Source: Paracentrotus lividus
Lineage: Eukaryota > Echinodermata > Echinoidea > Camarodonta > Echinidae
Reading direction: 5' to 3'
Assembly: GCA_940671915.1 (NCBI GenBank)
Contig: CALNVZ010002100.1
Coordinates: 70,756,478-70,820,477 of the forward strand
DNA: 64,000 nucleotides
Shown: in pieces, positions 1 to 10,640 of the stretch
How positions within the stretch are numbered: position 1 is the first letter of the stretch
Layout: the number at the start of each line of letters is the position of its first letter
Position numbers and translations under genes: made by a program
The notes under the pieces: model-generated
The model's input: only the letters and a program-made list of their open reading frames with translations
The model's database searches: none
What the model was told of the DNA's origin: nothing

Positions 1-800
1 ATGCTTAAATGAATCATTGTCAGATTGTGATACAGGAAAAAATAAATAATATACACAGATACAAGTAACATAATACAAATCAGGACAGGTAACGAGTGTA
101 TTTTTCTTTAGTATTATATATTTCTACGAATAGGTTTTTTTTTTAATAGTATGAATACATTTCTGATCAGTTTATCCCAAAGATTAAGACCGTTTAAAAA
201 TTGGAGAACGGGTGATGCTATGAATACACCAAACACATTTTGTTTAAAAACATTGTTAGATCGATAGGGTAGAAGGTGGCTATTCAAGCATCTCTAACTA
301 AGTCTGAATACAATTTTGAATTTAATATGTTTGAATACAAAAATACTATATCTTACGCAATAGTTGAAACTATCATGGCTATATACTAAGATCATTTTCC
401 AAGTGATTAAATATCATATCATGCACATCAAGTAAAGACAATACATATCAAAATGTACAAATATATAAGTTTGTTCTTCAAAATATTTAAAACAAAATGC
501 AATATTTAATTTGATTATGTGTGGAAATAATTTGGAAACGATGTGTATCAGTTACATTTTCATTTCGATTTCGCACACTGAAACATTATCAGCAGTTTTG
601 AAGAAAAAAGTAACTTAATTCACTAAGAATGATTTGCTGTTGAATTTTGAATTTTGAATTCCGATTTGAATTTATGATTTTCCGTATCACTTTCCATTTT
701 TTATTTTTTCAAACGTTTTTGTGAAAAATACAAGATTCACACACTCTATCATTCCCAAGAATATTTTACAGAAAAAGCGAGATAAAGATAAACATAAGTA
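1..800. other. AT-rich non-coding flank
   Basis: AT-rich sequence with short A and T runs. I see no open frame with coding character, no recognisable repeat and no RNA gene here. Confidence 0.5.
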
Positions 801-1034
801 CTTGATTTATCGGCAGTACTCAAAGACTTGATTTATCGGCAATACTCAAAGACTTGATTTATCGGCAGTACTCAAAGACTTGATTTATCGGCAGTACTCA
901 AAGGCTTGATTTATCGGCAGTACTCAAAGACTTGATTTATCGGCAGTACTCAAAGACTTGATTTATCGGCAGTACTCAAAGACTTGATTTATCGGCAGTA
1001 CTCAAAGACTTGATTTATCGGCAGTACTCAAAGA
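801..1034. repeat. 26-bp tandem repeat, nine copies
   Basis: Nine head-to-tail copies of a 26-bp unit beginning CTTGATTTATCGGCAGTACT. The copies differ at only one or two positions (one has CAATACT, one has AAAGGC), so the array is young or homogenised. There are no unique spacers, so this is a plain minisatellite. Confidence 0.95.
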
Positions 1035-2145
1035 CATACAGGCATACTTACTCAACATTAAAAAACTATGCTCTACCACATGATTATGACTGACATATTA
1101 TGGGAGCTAATATAAACACTTTAATTTTATAGATTGAAGACCTGCTTCATTGCCAAGTTTCTGAGCATGTATGTATATGATTATTAAATGAATTTACACA
1201 ACGTATAACACCAACACCAAATTATTTTTCAATCTATCATTAATTATTTAAGACAGTAAATATATATAAATTTACAAGCAGAAATATATGGTACATAAAA
1301 TAAAAAAAATCAATAATGTATTGGGTATATGAAATTTCCATTAAATGCAATATATTTTCGTAAGGTATTGATCATTATGAAAATTTTAAAAATAGTCCAG
1401 ACGGTTATAAACAATATGTCACATTAACAAATAGGGCAAAGAAAGCGAGTATTAAAAAAGAACGTTTTCTGATGATGTTTCTGATGGTATTGAATTTCAA
1501 CATGAGCTGATCGACTCATAAGAAGCTATCACCAAGTCGTAATTATTTTAACAATAATATAACGCATGACATGTGAATCTCTATGCGCTTTACAAACAAT
1601 GAATAGATTAATTTTGCTATAAATTGATATAGGTATCAGGTTACATGTGCATCAAAAAATACAATATGATGTCATAGATATAACACTTAAACTTAAGCTG
1701 TGTGTCAATGTGACAGTTCATTATCATTACAAAATGATCCACAAATCTAACGTACGACGACCGATGAGTACGCTCCCCCCCCCCAAAAGTAAATAAATAA
1801 AGAGTAGAAATGTCCCCATTCTGTGTTGATTCTTCTGGATTAATTAGGGCAGTAGCAAATACAAAGCTTTAGTTGACTCGGTATAGCACATGTCCGTGAT
1901 TGGCCCAGAATGAGGGTAATTTCTACAACTTATTTTTTTAAAGTGTAAAACTGCAAGAAATCATAAATCACACAATGTCAGAAGAAATAAGGATAGTGTC
2001 GTTGCGCCCTTGCACAAAGCCTGGTCTTACAAAAAAAAAAAAAAAAAAAAAAAATCTTTTGACGAATGAATTAAACAACCAATACACATTTAGACCTCAA
2101 CTAAACTCATTGTAATCTCATTGTAATCTTTTAGAACGTGAAGAT
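1035..2145. other. intergenic AT-rich sequence
   Basis: No gene is visible. It holds a C run near 1776, an A run near 2031-2054 and otherwise AT-rich unique-looking sequence. It lies beyond the 3' end of the minus-strand DXO-like gene. Confidence 0.4.
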
Positions 2146-2179
2146 TTGAGCACGTTAAAAACATTGCCAACTAGTTTTG

Positions 2180-2575
2180 AGTTTGAGTTTCAACAAGCTT
2201 TTGATTTCATCTACTCTTCTTTCAGTACTTCTTTAAGTCACCAGTCTGGGAGGGAGAATGAGTTTGAGCTTGAGCTTGAGTTCGAGTTTATCTACTCTTC
2301 TTTCAGTACTTCTTTGAGATACCAGTCCCGGAGGGAGGATGAGTTTGAGTTTGAGTTTGAGCTTTGATTTTGATTTTATTTACTCTTTTTTCAGTACTTC
2401 TATGAGTTACCAGTCCGGGAGGGAGAATGAGTTTGAGTTTGAGCTTGAGTTTATTTACTCTTCATTCAGTACTTCTTTGAGATACCAGTTCCGGAGGGAG
2501 GATGAGTTTGAGTTTGAGTTTATCTACTGTTCTCCCAGCACTTCTTTGAGATACCAGTCTGGAAGGATGACGTAA
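2180..2575 (-). repeat. tandem array derived from the DXO-like terminal exon
   Basis: About four imperfect units (near 2204, 2284, 2376 and 2450) follow the true gene end at 2524-2573. Read on the minus strand, units contain a close match to the last codons of the gene (DWYLKEVL followed by a stop) joined by (AAACTC)n linkers. Two units also carry AATAAA on the minus strand (2450-2455 and 2375-2380). The array is best read as amplification of the end of the last coding exon plus a simple repeat, now forming the 3' UTR or 3' flank. Confidence 0.8.
2450..2455 (-). terminator. candidate polyadenylation signal of DXO-like gene
   Basis: AATAAA on the minus strand about 70 nt past the stop codon at 2524. 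A second AATAAA lies at 2375-2380 in the next tandem unit. Spacing is plausible for a short 3' UTR. No transcript evidence is available. Confidence 0.4.
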
Positions 2576-2659
2576 TCATCTTCAATCTTTCCTCTCATGA
2601 TCAGCTTCCGATTCCTCATTCCATATTTATCCTTGTCCCAGTATAGATGATAGACGGAT
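2524..2659 (-). CDS. DXO-like exon 6 and stop (residues 309-353)
   Basis: Acceptor TTATTAG, then SVYHLYWDKDKYGM... to DDYVILPDWYLKEVLGEQ and TAG at 2524-2526. It aligns with the C-terminal strand of DXO (family APYAFLPIWYVEAM). The last 50 or so bases are the parent of the tandem array that follows. Confidence 0.85.
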
Positions 2660-5600
2660 CTAATAATCATGCATTCAGAGAATAAAAGCAAAGAAGCCAT
2701 CGTTATATTACGGTTTTTTTTTGTAATTTATGTTTATTAAGTATAACTATCCTCTTATTATAAGTTGTTGAAAATTCATGTATACTATTTTGTTATCAAT
2801 GATACATATTTTGTTTATGAAAATCAAGGATACGTTGGGAATTCCGCGTGTTGAAAGGGCATTCGAGCAATGCTCAGAGCAGATGTCCGCTAGTTGTCCA
2901 AGATATGTGACCTCCGTCATAGAACAACGCTGCCTACGACCTGGCATATACGCTCGACAGGTACTGGCATCAATCTTCAAGTTCATCCATTGATCCACAC
3001 CTTTGGAACTCCATCTCTTCTTCGCTTCGTGAAATTGACAGCATCGAACACTTCAAATCATGCCTTAAAAATTTCTTATTTCGGCAGATGTGTAGTAATT
3101 AATTTAATTGGATGAGCCTGCGCCTTTCAATAATTTCGTCATCATCATCATGGTAGTGACGCCATTCAAAGAAGTATCGTGGTCTTACGAATAAGTGGCT
3201 GAACTGTCGATCACACGGTTTATCTGGTTCGAATCCCTAAAATTTCACTTACTTCCTTCGGCAGAACATATGATATAAGGCTCTACTCCATTTATGAGCA
3301 ATCATAAAAACAATATTTGTAGAATTTCACTTCCACATCGCAAAACTAATATCTTTTTAATTATCAACTCTCGTGTACTTACATAATGTACCTTTTGAGA
3401 CATAATGTCAGCTCTAAACATGTAAGAGTGAAAGGTTTTCCATGTCAAGATACACAGTATCGTGCACAATTGAGTTACATGTTTCACGTGGACCTCTAAA
3501 AGTTCAGACAATTCTTTAAAATGATTGCCCAGTATGATGTTACTACAAAGATTGGTAATTCACATCGATTTGGCGTTTAGTTAGACACTTTACTGTTGTT
3601 TTTATGCAGCTTATAAAAAAATATCCGCTCTAACTTACTGAATAAATACACATGAAAACTATTTTAGCATGTAAACAAAACCCACCTTGGATCGTCATCT
3701 TGAACAATCTCCTTGATGTCATCAAGAAGGGATCTCAGCTTCATCAGACAAACTTCAGGTTTCCAATCCTATCGGATAATGAAGAAAGATAGATAATGCC
3801 TCAATCGCCAAGTAATCAAGGATGTTTAACCATGTTCACCCATATAGTGCAGTCACATGTAGTATGATCAAAATAAAATGTCAATGCGATGGTCTTATGT
3901 TGTGTACATGTGACTGCCGCATTAGCGTGCCAAACGTGCCAAACTGCTCAAACAATAGCCGCATTATGACAAGGATTTCACTATATATTACGATGGTGTT
4001 GTGTAATATCATCCTAATTCAGATTGACTATATGTAAATCTTGTTGTCAACAACAAATACTAGTAATTAGTTACCAGAAATTTTAGATAATCTGAGAATT
4101 TTATGTAGAACTAAATCTTGCTCAAAGTCAACGTGGAACCGTGGTGTAATTTGAGTGGCAAATAAAAAGTTAATATATGTCATGTTCCTCAGAATGATAA
4201 AGGATAATCGCTTATTCTTGTTTAATAAATGCGAGCTGGAACTGCAATGACATTCATGCACACTCTAAAAATATAAGGGTCAAAATGATCCAATAATATT
4301 CTCGAAACAGCAGTGCCATATATACGCCATGACGGGTCATTATTGGATGTTCACGGTCATGTGATGTGTGATTCCTAGCGCCATGAGCGTCCTTGGACGG
4401 TGTGTGCGCTCTACAAGTTTACACTATTATTATTATTATTATTATTATACATTTAGTACGGGTCCATGATAGTATGGCATTCATTAAACGACATGAAATG
4501 TATTGTGTTACTAAAAAAAAGTTGTGAAGTCTCTTGTTCAATTATCTTACGTATTTATTGGCCAGGTCCTCTTGGTTGTATGTGACGACCTCATTTATGA
4601 TAGCAGGATCTTTGTCTCTAAGTCCACATACTATCTCAGGTATCCCAGCTACGTAACACCGTGCCCACCATTGAAGACTTTTATATCTGAATAAGAAACA
4701 TGAACCTAATGGTGGCATCTCACTTCGCCGAGACCGACTTAGGACTACTTTGAGACGGTTGTGAAACTTGTCACTGAGACGTCTCCGAGTCCCTACGACG
4801 TTTTATGAGCGTCGGGAATCTCAAAACCGTCTCAATGTAGTCCCAAATCCGTCTCCGCGACGGAAAAAAGTATCGGAGACGTCTCTGATACTGTTTTTTT
4901 CGTCGCGGAGACGGATTTGGGACTATTTTGAGACGGTTTTGAGATTCCCCAGACTCATGAAACTTCGCGGGGACTCAGGAGACGTCTTAGAGACGTCTGC
5001 GCAACAAGTTTCAAACCGTCTCAACACTGTCTCAAAACCGTCTCAAAGTAGTCCCAGATCCCTCTCAAACCCATCTCCGCGAAGTGAGATACCATCGTTA
5101 ACATACTGCAAGTATACACACGTGCAATATACATCGGCATTCGAGGTGAAACGATTTAAAGTGCAATCATTTTACAGCTTATTTTTGGCTGAAAATTGTT
5201 ACACAAAAACGATAAGTCTTCATCAGTAATAATTCCCTTTTGTTTCAATCTTAATTTTGACTTTCCTGGAACTAAATAATCTGTGCGGGTGTAGGGGTGC
5301 AGGCCTTCAAATTTGTCAAAATATGTTATTCTGCAAGACATACAAGTTGTTAGTGCTCTTTAAATGCTCATCAGTAAAAAACTAATAATCACCTTTTTTT
5401 TAAATCTGCAATCTTCTGAACAACTGGATCATACAGAATATTCACCTTTTGAATATACGGTACAGTATTTATCTTATCATGGACTTCATGGAATCATTTC
5501 TATTAAACACGATGAAATTCATTTTACAAGATTTGTGACTCCGTCTTGCTTAAGGTTAGGACTGTCATTTAAGTTTATTTAACATTATTTACCTGCTTGG

Positions 5601-8485
5601 TTCGGGTTCCTTCAAAGTTTTTATTATGACGTTGTTTTTAGGAGGGCGCTCTTTTGAATCTTTCCTCTCTGCGTGTACCCCGACACTGTAAATTAGTTTC
5701 TCTGTACCACACGAAGCCTTCAATACCTCAAAGTACATCTCATTGGCATTCACAGGAAGATGCTTATCACATCGATGACCATCATCTTAATAAGAGACAA
5801 TAATGATAATGAAAAAGAAGAAGAAAAAAGGAAGAAGGAACTTAATCTCATTATTATACCGTCTTTCTTTAATATACTTCTGATTAAAAACAAAAATGTT
5901 AGGTGGCCTGATCAATAGATGGCAATATAAACTAATGCGGCGGTCACAACTCNNNNNNNNNNNNNNNNNNCCCCCCCCCCCAAGCTCATGTTAAATTCAG
6001 ACTTAGATTAATTTTTATTCATACTCACCGCTTGTTACTAGCTGCATGAACTTCATAGTAGAAAATGAATCCAATGGCCTCTGGTTGGTTGGAGACTTCA
6101 ATTGGGGATTTCCACAGGGCTGGTAATTCTCAATATAATAGGTTCCTCTGTGTAGTGTTACAAGCATGTCATAACGATGGGGTATGTAGGCCGCCCGAAG
6201 CAGTGTTAGCAGTACGCAATCACGAGTCACAAAGTCCAAGTTTAACCTGTATTCATTCACAGAAATCAGTGAAAGATTAGATGTTTTCTAGAGGAGCTAC
6301 AACATAGAAACCCATATGTAATGGCTCAATTCTAGCGCCTCTTCCCACTATCATAGAATAAGAGAGTCTCTGATCTGGTGTTGGGGGAAATGTTTGCCCC
6401 TTCTCTCTTTCAGACAATAATGGTTAGTCATGATGTTCCTTTAAATGAGACATAATTATTTAGAATGTATCATTCCAAGAAGATGAAAGACTTCACGTTC
6501 TTAGTAGGAGTAAGATTTTGCTTTTATTTCTTTTTAAAAATCAAGTATACAATTGATGCGCAGATGTGAGTATCGGTAGGTTTTGTGAGCATAATGTAAC
6601 TATGGAACTGTTAAACGCACGAGGCGCAGCCGAGTGGGTTTAGACTAGTTTCCATATTTTTTTTACCGCATGCTCACTAGTCCTACCAATGCACAAACAA
6701 ACCTGTGTATCATTTGTTTTATAGAATGGTGGAATTTTTTGGTGAAAAATCTTTTTTTTTTAAACAACCATGCATAAGCAATTACATACGCATGGCTAGC
6801 CATGCATCCGGTAAATTTACCATGCACAAGTAACTACCAACTCATGGCAAATTTAACGGGTGCATGGCTAACCATTCTATAATGTATCAAACTCCAACAA
6901 GTTTCTTTTCGCTGTTAATAATAATAATTGGTGTCCATCATTTGCATAATACATTCACATTATAAACCTATATAATAATCCTTTTTGAGAGAAAAAAAGT
7001 CCTGGGCCCGTATTCCATAAAAGCATGAAATTTAAGCATTTTTGCTTATCTTTAAAATGCGTATTCCATAAATACGGCTTACTAAGAATTCTGTTCAAGC
7101 CTATTTTTGGCAGAGAAGCATAAATTCTTAGATTTTTGCTAAGTTAAAAGGCTTAAATGAAATTGCGCCTTCAATCGCACATAAAAAAAATGAGAATTTT
7201 ATCCTCACTTTAAGCCTACTACCAAGTGGCTTAACTTTAATGTTGATTATATGGCAAGCTCATTTGAGACCACAAAAATTTAAAATGATGATATTAATAA
7301 AATTCAGAATTTTGCTTGATGCTTTCTGACCTCAGACAAAGTGCTTAACGTGTTTGGTATAAAGGCTAAGAATTTTTTTTCCTGGACAAAATCTTAGAAA
7401 AATACTTAGACTTAAGACAAATTGCTTAAGTATAGTTTATGGAATACGGGCCCTGGTACTAACTATGCAAAGTTAGAAAGTCGTCCCTATAGGGAAACTT
7501 ATAGTCAAACACAGTGTGAAGGACTCGGACACTGTGTTCGCAGAGTCGACTGTGTGAATTTGGCCCATTTTCACAGTGTCAGTAATGAAAACAGTACGGC
7601 ACAGTGTGATCATATTGTGTTCACACAGTGGGACACTGTGTTTTTTTTTCCGGAAGGGGTATCATCAACGGTGTAAAAGAACACCCACTAGGGTTTTCCG
7701 CCTCAAAATAAAAATATTGTACCATTTCAATCCGTCAGAATCGTAGAGACAATTGAAAGTTTCTTTTGTTGAGATTCCTTGTCATAATAATATATAAATA
7801 AGATTAAGATGGTATCTCATTTGCCATGAGACGGGTTTGTGTGGTATCTCACTTCGCGAAGACATCTCCGCGATGGAATCGTCTCCGCGACGGATAAAAA
7901 GTATTAGAGACGTCTTCGATACTTTATTCCGTACGTCTCCGAGACGTCTCCGCGACAATTTTCAAAAACTGTAGTTTCAAAACCGTCTCAAAGTAGTCCC
8001 AAATCCGTCTCAAAGTAGTTTCAAAGTAGTTTCCGCGAAGTGAGATACCACTCTTAGAGACTAATAGCTATCTACAGGTTATTTTTCCGCTGCGGAGACT
8101 TCTCTGAGACGTCTCAGATTATCGCATACGTTTCTGAGTTTCTGAGTCTCAGAGATGTATGTGCGACGTGTTATACCACCTTTACGTACCTTCGATGAGA
8201 CTCTCCAGGACGTTGCACCAGAATCCCTTTTTGTTTCAGCTCATCGCAATGATCTCGCATCCAATGTAAGATGAGTAGCGATTTGTCGGGTATTCCTATA
8301 ACAGGCTCCTGATCTCGGTAATCATCTAGTCCCTCAGTGAGATCGAAGTCGGGTTGGTTAAAGGGCTCAACAAAGAACTTGTGATTGCGGTCATCATCGC
8401 AGTACTTCTTGTTTTCATCTGTTGAATAGTTTCCGAGGACGACTTGGTTGTCGATTGATGGAACCTTGATTTGACGTGTTGACAT
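2524..8485 (-). CDS. DXO/Rai1-family protein, likely catalytically inactive (six coding exons)
   Basis: Joining 8190-8485, 6029-6246, 5593-5785, 4551-4686, 3686-3768 and 2524-2659 gives 353 codons and a stop, with GT/AG at every junction and matching phases. The family (DXO/Dom3Z, Rai1) removes incomplete or non-canonical 5' caps from RNA and degrades the body 5'-3'. Family landmarks appear in order: LGNYSTDENKKY and FDLTEGLDDY (exon 1), FVTRD and VTLHRGTYYIE (exon 2), VNANEMYFEVLK (exon 3), SLQWWARCYVAGIPEIV (exon 4), DWKPEVCLMKL (exon 5), ILPDWYLKEVL (exon 6). Compared with human DXO as I remember it, E192 is M166, E234 is G207, D236 is H209, E253 is I225 and Q280 is R245; only K255 (K227) remains. 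I infer a pseudoenzyme. Start chosen at the first ATG in frame (8485). Length is near the family norm (human 396). Family assignment is firm; the function is inference. Confidence 0.88.
2820..3115 (+). mobile_element. LINE reverse-transcriptase 3' fragment
   Basis: Plus-strand reading near 2988-3110 gives HLWNSISSSLREIDSIEHFK then LKNFLF and a stop, the typical C-terminal tail of CR1/L2/jockey-like reverse transcriptases. It lies antisense in the last intron of the DXO-like gene and is frameshifted upstream. Confidence 0.65.
3157..3290 (+). mobile_element. possible tRNA-derived SINE fragment
   Basis: GGTTCGAATCC at about 3219-3229 matches a Pol III B box and a degenerate A-box-like stretch precedes it. 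No cloverleaf can be drawn, so this is at most SINE debris. Confidence 0.25.
3686..3768 (-). CDS. DXO-like exon 5 (residues 282-309)
   Basis: Acceptor CCGATAG, donor GTGGGT, phase 0 in and 2 out. It encodes DWKPEVCLMKLRSLLDDIKE and ends in DDDPR, matching the family WNPSVCMNF...VVQDDPR. Confidence 0.82.
4551..4686 (-). CDS. DXO-like exon 4 (residues 236-281)
   Basis: Acceptor TTATTCAG, donor GTAAGA. It encodes YKSLQWWARCYVAGIPEIVC, the counterpart of the family KLLKWWAQSFLPGVPNIV. The Gln of WWAQ, which contacts substrate in DXO, is Arg (R245) here. Confidence 0.85.
4709..5095. mobile_element. GTCTC-rich palindromic element, copy 1
   Basis: Ends are inverted copies of ATGGTATCTCACTTCGC (the left end has a small insertion). 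The interior is a string of GAGACGG / CCGTCTC motifs that can fold on themselves. No transposase. It sits in intron 3 of the DXO-like gene. Related copies lie at 7841 and 15128. Confidence 0.8.
5593..5785 (-). CDS. DXO-like exon 3 with degenerate active-site motifs
   Basis: Acceptor TTATTAAG, donor GTAAAT, phase 1 in and 2 out. It encodes LPVNANEMYFEVLKASCGTE then LIYSVGVHAE (family LLFSGEVD) and NNVIIKTLKE (family YVELKTSKE). The acidic pair of the ExD motif and the Glu of the ExK motif are both absent. No stop or frameshift is present, so the loss is by substitution. Confidence 0.82.
5936..5952 (+). mobile_element. truncated copy of TGCGGCGG terminal-inverted-repeat element
   Basis: TGCGGCGGTCACAACTC preceded by TAA is the exact terminus of the elements at 22630 and 60281. 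It runs straight into the N gap, so the rest of this copy is missing from the assembly. Confidence 0.75.
5953..5970. other. assembly gap (18 N)
   Basis: Run of N followed by a C homopolymer, in the short intron between DXO-like exons 2 and 3. The break point falls in a repeat element. Confidence 1.
6029..6246 (-). CDS. DXO-like exon 2 (residues 99-172)
   Basis: Acceptor AATACAG, donor GTGAGT, phase 2 in and phase 1 out. It encodes FVTRD...LLTLL and VTLHRGTYYIENY, matching the family segment before the first catalytic motif. In the KFMQ stretch (residues 164-167) a Met (M166) replaces the glutamate of the family KFEQ. Confidence 0.85.
6720..6882. mobile_element. short inverted-repeat element
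   Basis: Ends TTATAGAATGG and CCATTCTATAA are inverted, and inside, GGCTAGCCATGCATCCGG pairs with a later GGGTGCATGGCTAACC. About 160 bp, no coding content; a MITE-like element in DXO intron 1. Confidence 0.6.
7004..7453. mobile_element. MITE with GGGCCCGTATTCCATAAA ends
   Basis: Perfect 18-bp terminal inverted repeats (7004-7021 and 7436-7453). The interior is AT-rich and itself palindromic, with repeated AAGCAT / ATGCTT and CTTAAG motifs. About 450 bp, no transposase frame. Located in DXO-like intron 1. Confidence 0.85.
7499..7655. repeat. cluster of CACAGTGT palindromic motifs
   Basis: At least six CACAGTGT or ACACTGTG motifs in both orientations within about 160 bp. It resembles the inside of a foldback element, but I could not fix clean ends. 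Confidence 0.45.
7841..8051. mobile_element. GTCTC-rich palindromic element, copy 2
   Basis: Starts GTGGTATCTCACTTCGCG and ends CGCGAAGTGAGATACCAC, a perfect inverted pair. More GAGACG motifs lie to the right (to about 8175), suggesting nesting in a second copy that begins near 7809. Confidence 0.8.
8190..8485 (-). CDS. DXO-like exon 1 (residues 1-98)
   Basis: Starts at ATG 8483-8485 (MSTRQIKVPSIDNQ) and ends at donor GTACGT in phase 2. It contains the N-terminal family motifs LGNYSTDENKKYCDDD, PDFDLTEGLDDY and LLILHWMRDH. The frame stays open a few codons upstream to a GTG but has no earlier ATG. An AG at 8511-8512 could be an acceptor for a 5' non-coding exon. Confidence 0.85.
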
Positions 8486-8590
8486 CTTATTTGAAGGTTG
8501 GACCACTTACTGATCAATTAAAAGTTTATGTAGGTCTTAATTTATTAATCTCATATATAATTATGTAATCTTGTAAACAGGTTCACGGTT

Positions 8591-8906
8591 CACCATGTAG
8601 TTAGTCCTAAAAAAAGGACTGTTTGAGAGAGTAGAAGAGGAAATGGAGAGTGACAGAAAGTAGAAATTTGATAGGCGAGATGAAGACTGACAGTCAACCT
8701 GTTCGAAACGCCGAGCACTCTCTATTACTACTATAAGCCTTCCTCGCATTCCTCGTCTGGTTCACAGTCATTTCAGGGACCAAATCAGGAAAAATGATAA
8801 TACTATTATCTACTCTCTATCTCGCCTATCAAATCTTACTTTCTGTCACTCTCCACTTCCTCGTCTACCATTTCAAAAAGTCCTTTTCAGGACTAACTAC
8901 ATGGTG
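8591..8906. mobile_element. foldback element upstream of DXO-like exon 1
   Basis: CACCATGTAGTTAGTCCT at 8591-8608 is repeated as a perfect inverted copy at 8889-8906. The arms stay complementary for about 100 bp (the GAGAGTGACAGAAAGTA stretch against its complement). No coding content. It may overlap the DXO-like promoter region. Confidence 0.85.
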
Positions 8907-8999
8907 ACAGTAACCTCGTCACATTATTGGAATCCACCATGCAAGCTTTTATACCTTCAAGAGAACATTTTGTAAACTTGTTGTTGTTTTAGGGCCAAT

Positions 9000-10640
9000 T
9001 ATTTATTTATATTATTTATTTATTCATGTTTTATTTAATACAAAATGATAAAAAACACGGTGGGGGTAGTTCGGTTCAGTTATAAAACTGCTTTACAACG
9101 AAGCCCTCCACTGGTACAGACATAAAAATAAACAATGATAACTTAATATACATAACATGATAACAAAATACAAATCGATGTAAAATGGAAATTAACATAA
9201 AACATATTGTCTACAAACATAACATAGATACAGAGTAAACATGAAAGTGTAAAATCTTAGAAGAAGTACAAGAAAAGAGGTAATGTTATAATAAATGTTT
9301 GGCTAGTGAAATCCTTGTTTAAAAGAATTGATTGAATTGGTGGTTTGAACTGAGAAAGAAGTTTTGTTGAAAAAGCGGTGCTTGCTTTATACGAGAAATG
9401 ATCTTTTTTTAAATACAGTTTAGGAATGGAGATTCGAGAAGAGAATTTAAAGAATAGCGGGTACAATAGTTAAATGTGCGAATGAGTAATAAGTGATTTA
9501 TATTTTGGGGCATTGTATTAATAATTTTGAAAACATAATAAACAATAGTGATATTTCAGTCTTGTTCAACTGATTGCCTAATTAGCGTTGTAAGAAGTGT
9601 ACATTTGTGGTGTTCATAATTCTTATTTAAATTAGTCTAGGCATATCTGTTTTTGTAATTTTTATAGTTTCGATAAATTTGTCTTTGAACAGCTCCCCCA
9701 TGCAGTGCAACAATAGTCGATATGTGTAGAATTAGAGCAAAATATAAAGTTATAAGAGTTTTATGAGATATTAAGTGTTTATGCGGCGAATACATCCTAT
9801 AGAACGAGATATTTTTAATACTTAATTTTTTATGTTCAGACCACGTCAGTTGTGAGTCAAGTATGACCCCAAGATATTTCATTTTTTCAACACACTGACA
9901 AGTTATTACCATATAATTTGATCGAGAATTGGTTGTTCTCCACTTTCTTTTGTTCCAAAGCATAACCATGGTTTCTGTGGATGTATATACATCTTATTTA
10001 TATCAAACCACTTGCATATAGAATCGAAGTCATTTTGCAAGTTTGTGAACTTCAAAAAAATATGGGAATTATTAAATATCACCCGTATCGTCTGCGTAAA
10101 GTGAGATTTAGAATTATTATGAATTTTTAAGTTATTAATATCGTTAATGTATAAACAAAAATTAAGGGGCCCCAGAATGGAACCTGGGGCACCCCATATT
10201 TTACAGTTAAAAATTCACTAACAAGATTATCTATATTAACACATTTGTTGCCTACCGACCAAGTATGACTTAAACCATTCAAATGCCATATTATTCGTAC
10301 CATAGAAAATCATTTTTTAAAGTATTATTTCATGAGGAATAATCAAATGCTTTCTAAGATCATGAATATAGCTTCCTGTAACTGACCACGATTTATATTT
10401 TCAATAGATAGTCAGTAATTTCTGGTGAGACACGTAGTTGTGGAATGGAGCGGTCTAAATCCAGATTGAGTTCCGATAATAAACTGTTTTGGTTAAGATA
10501 CGAGTACAACTGTTGGTATCGCTTTCTCAAGGATTTTTGACAGAGAGGCAGTATGATATAGGCCTGAAATTGTCAACATTAACGAACCTCCCTTGTTATG
10601 GGTGATTTGGGACCTTGAAAATCGGATGGAAATTGTGAAG
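9000..10640 (-). mobile_element. decayed non-LTR retrotransposon (reverse transcriptase remnant)
   Basis: On the minus strand, GSILGPLNFCLYIND (about 10130-10190) matches the RT fingerprint GVPQGSILGPLLF, followed by YADDT at 10084-10098 in another frame, then a readable piece at 9637-9969 with MKYLGVILDSQLTW. Several frameshifts and stops make it a dead copy. The AT-rich end near 9000 fits a LINE 3' end. Best placed with the CR1/L2/jockey-like group. Confidence 0.8.

Noticed and set aside
801-1034. CRISPR-like regular repeat
   Set aside because: No unique spacers; contiguous 26-bp tandem repeat in an animal genome.
2146-2575. Two plus-strand open frames rich in FEFEFEL
   Set aside because: They are the reverse reading of the exon-derived (GAGTTT)n array; the true coding strand is minus.
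4768-5229. 153-codon open frame
   Set aside because: It lies in the GTCTC-rich palindromic element and overlaps DXO-like intron 3; composition follows the motif.
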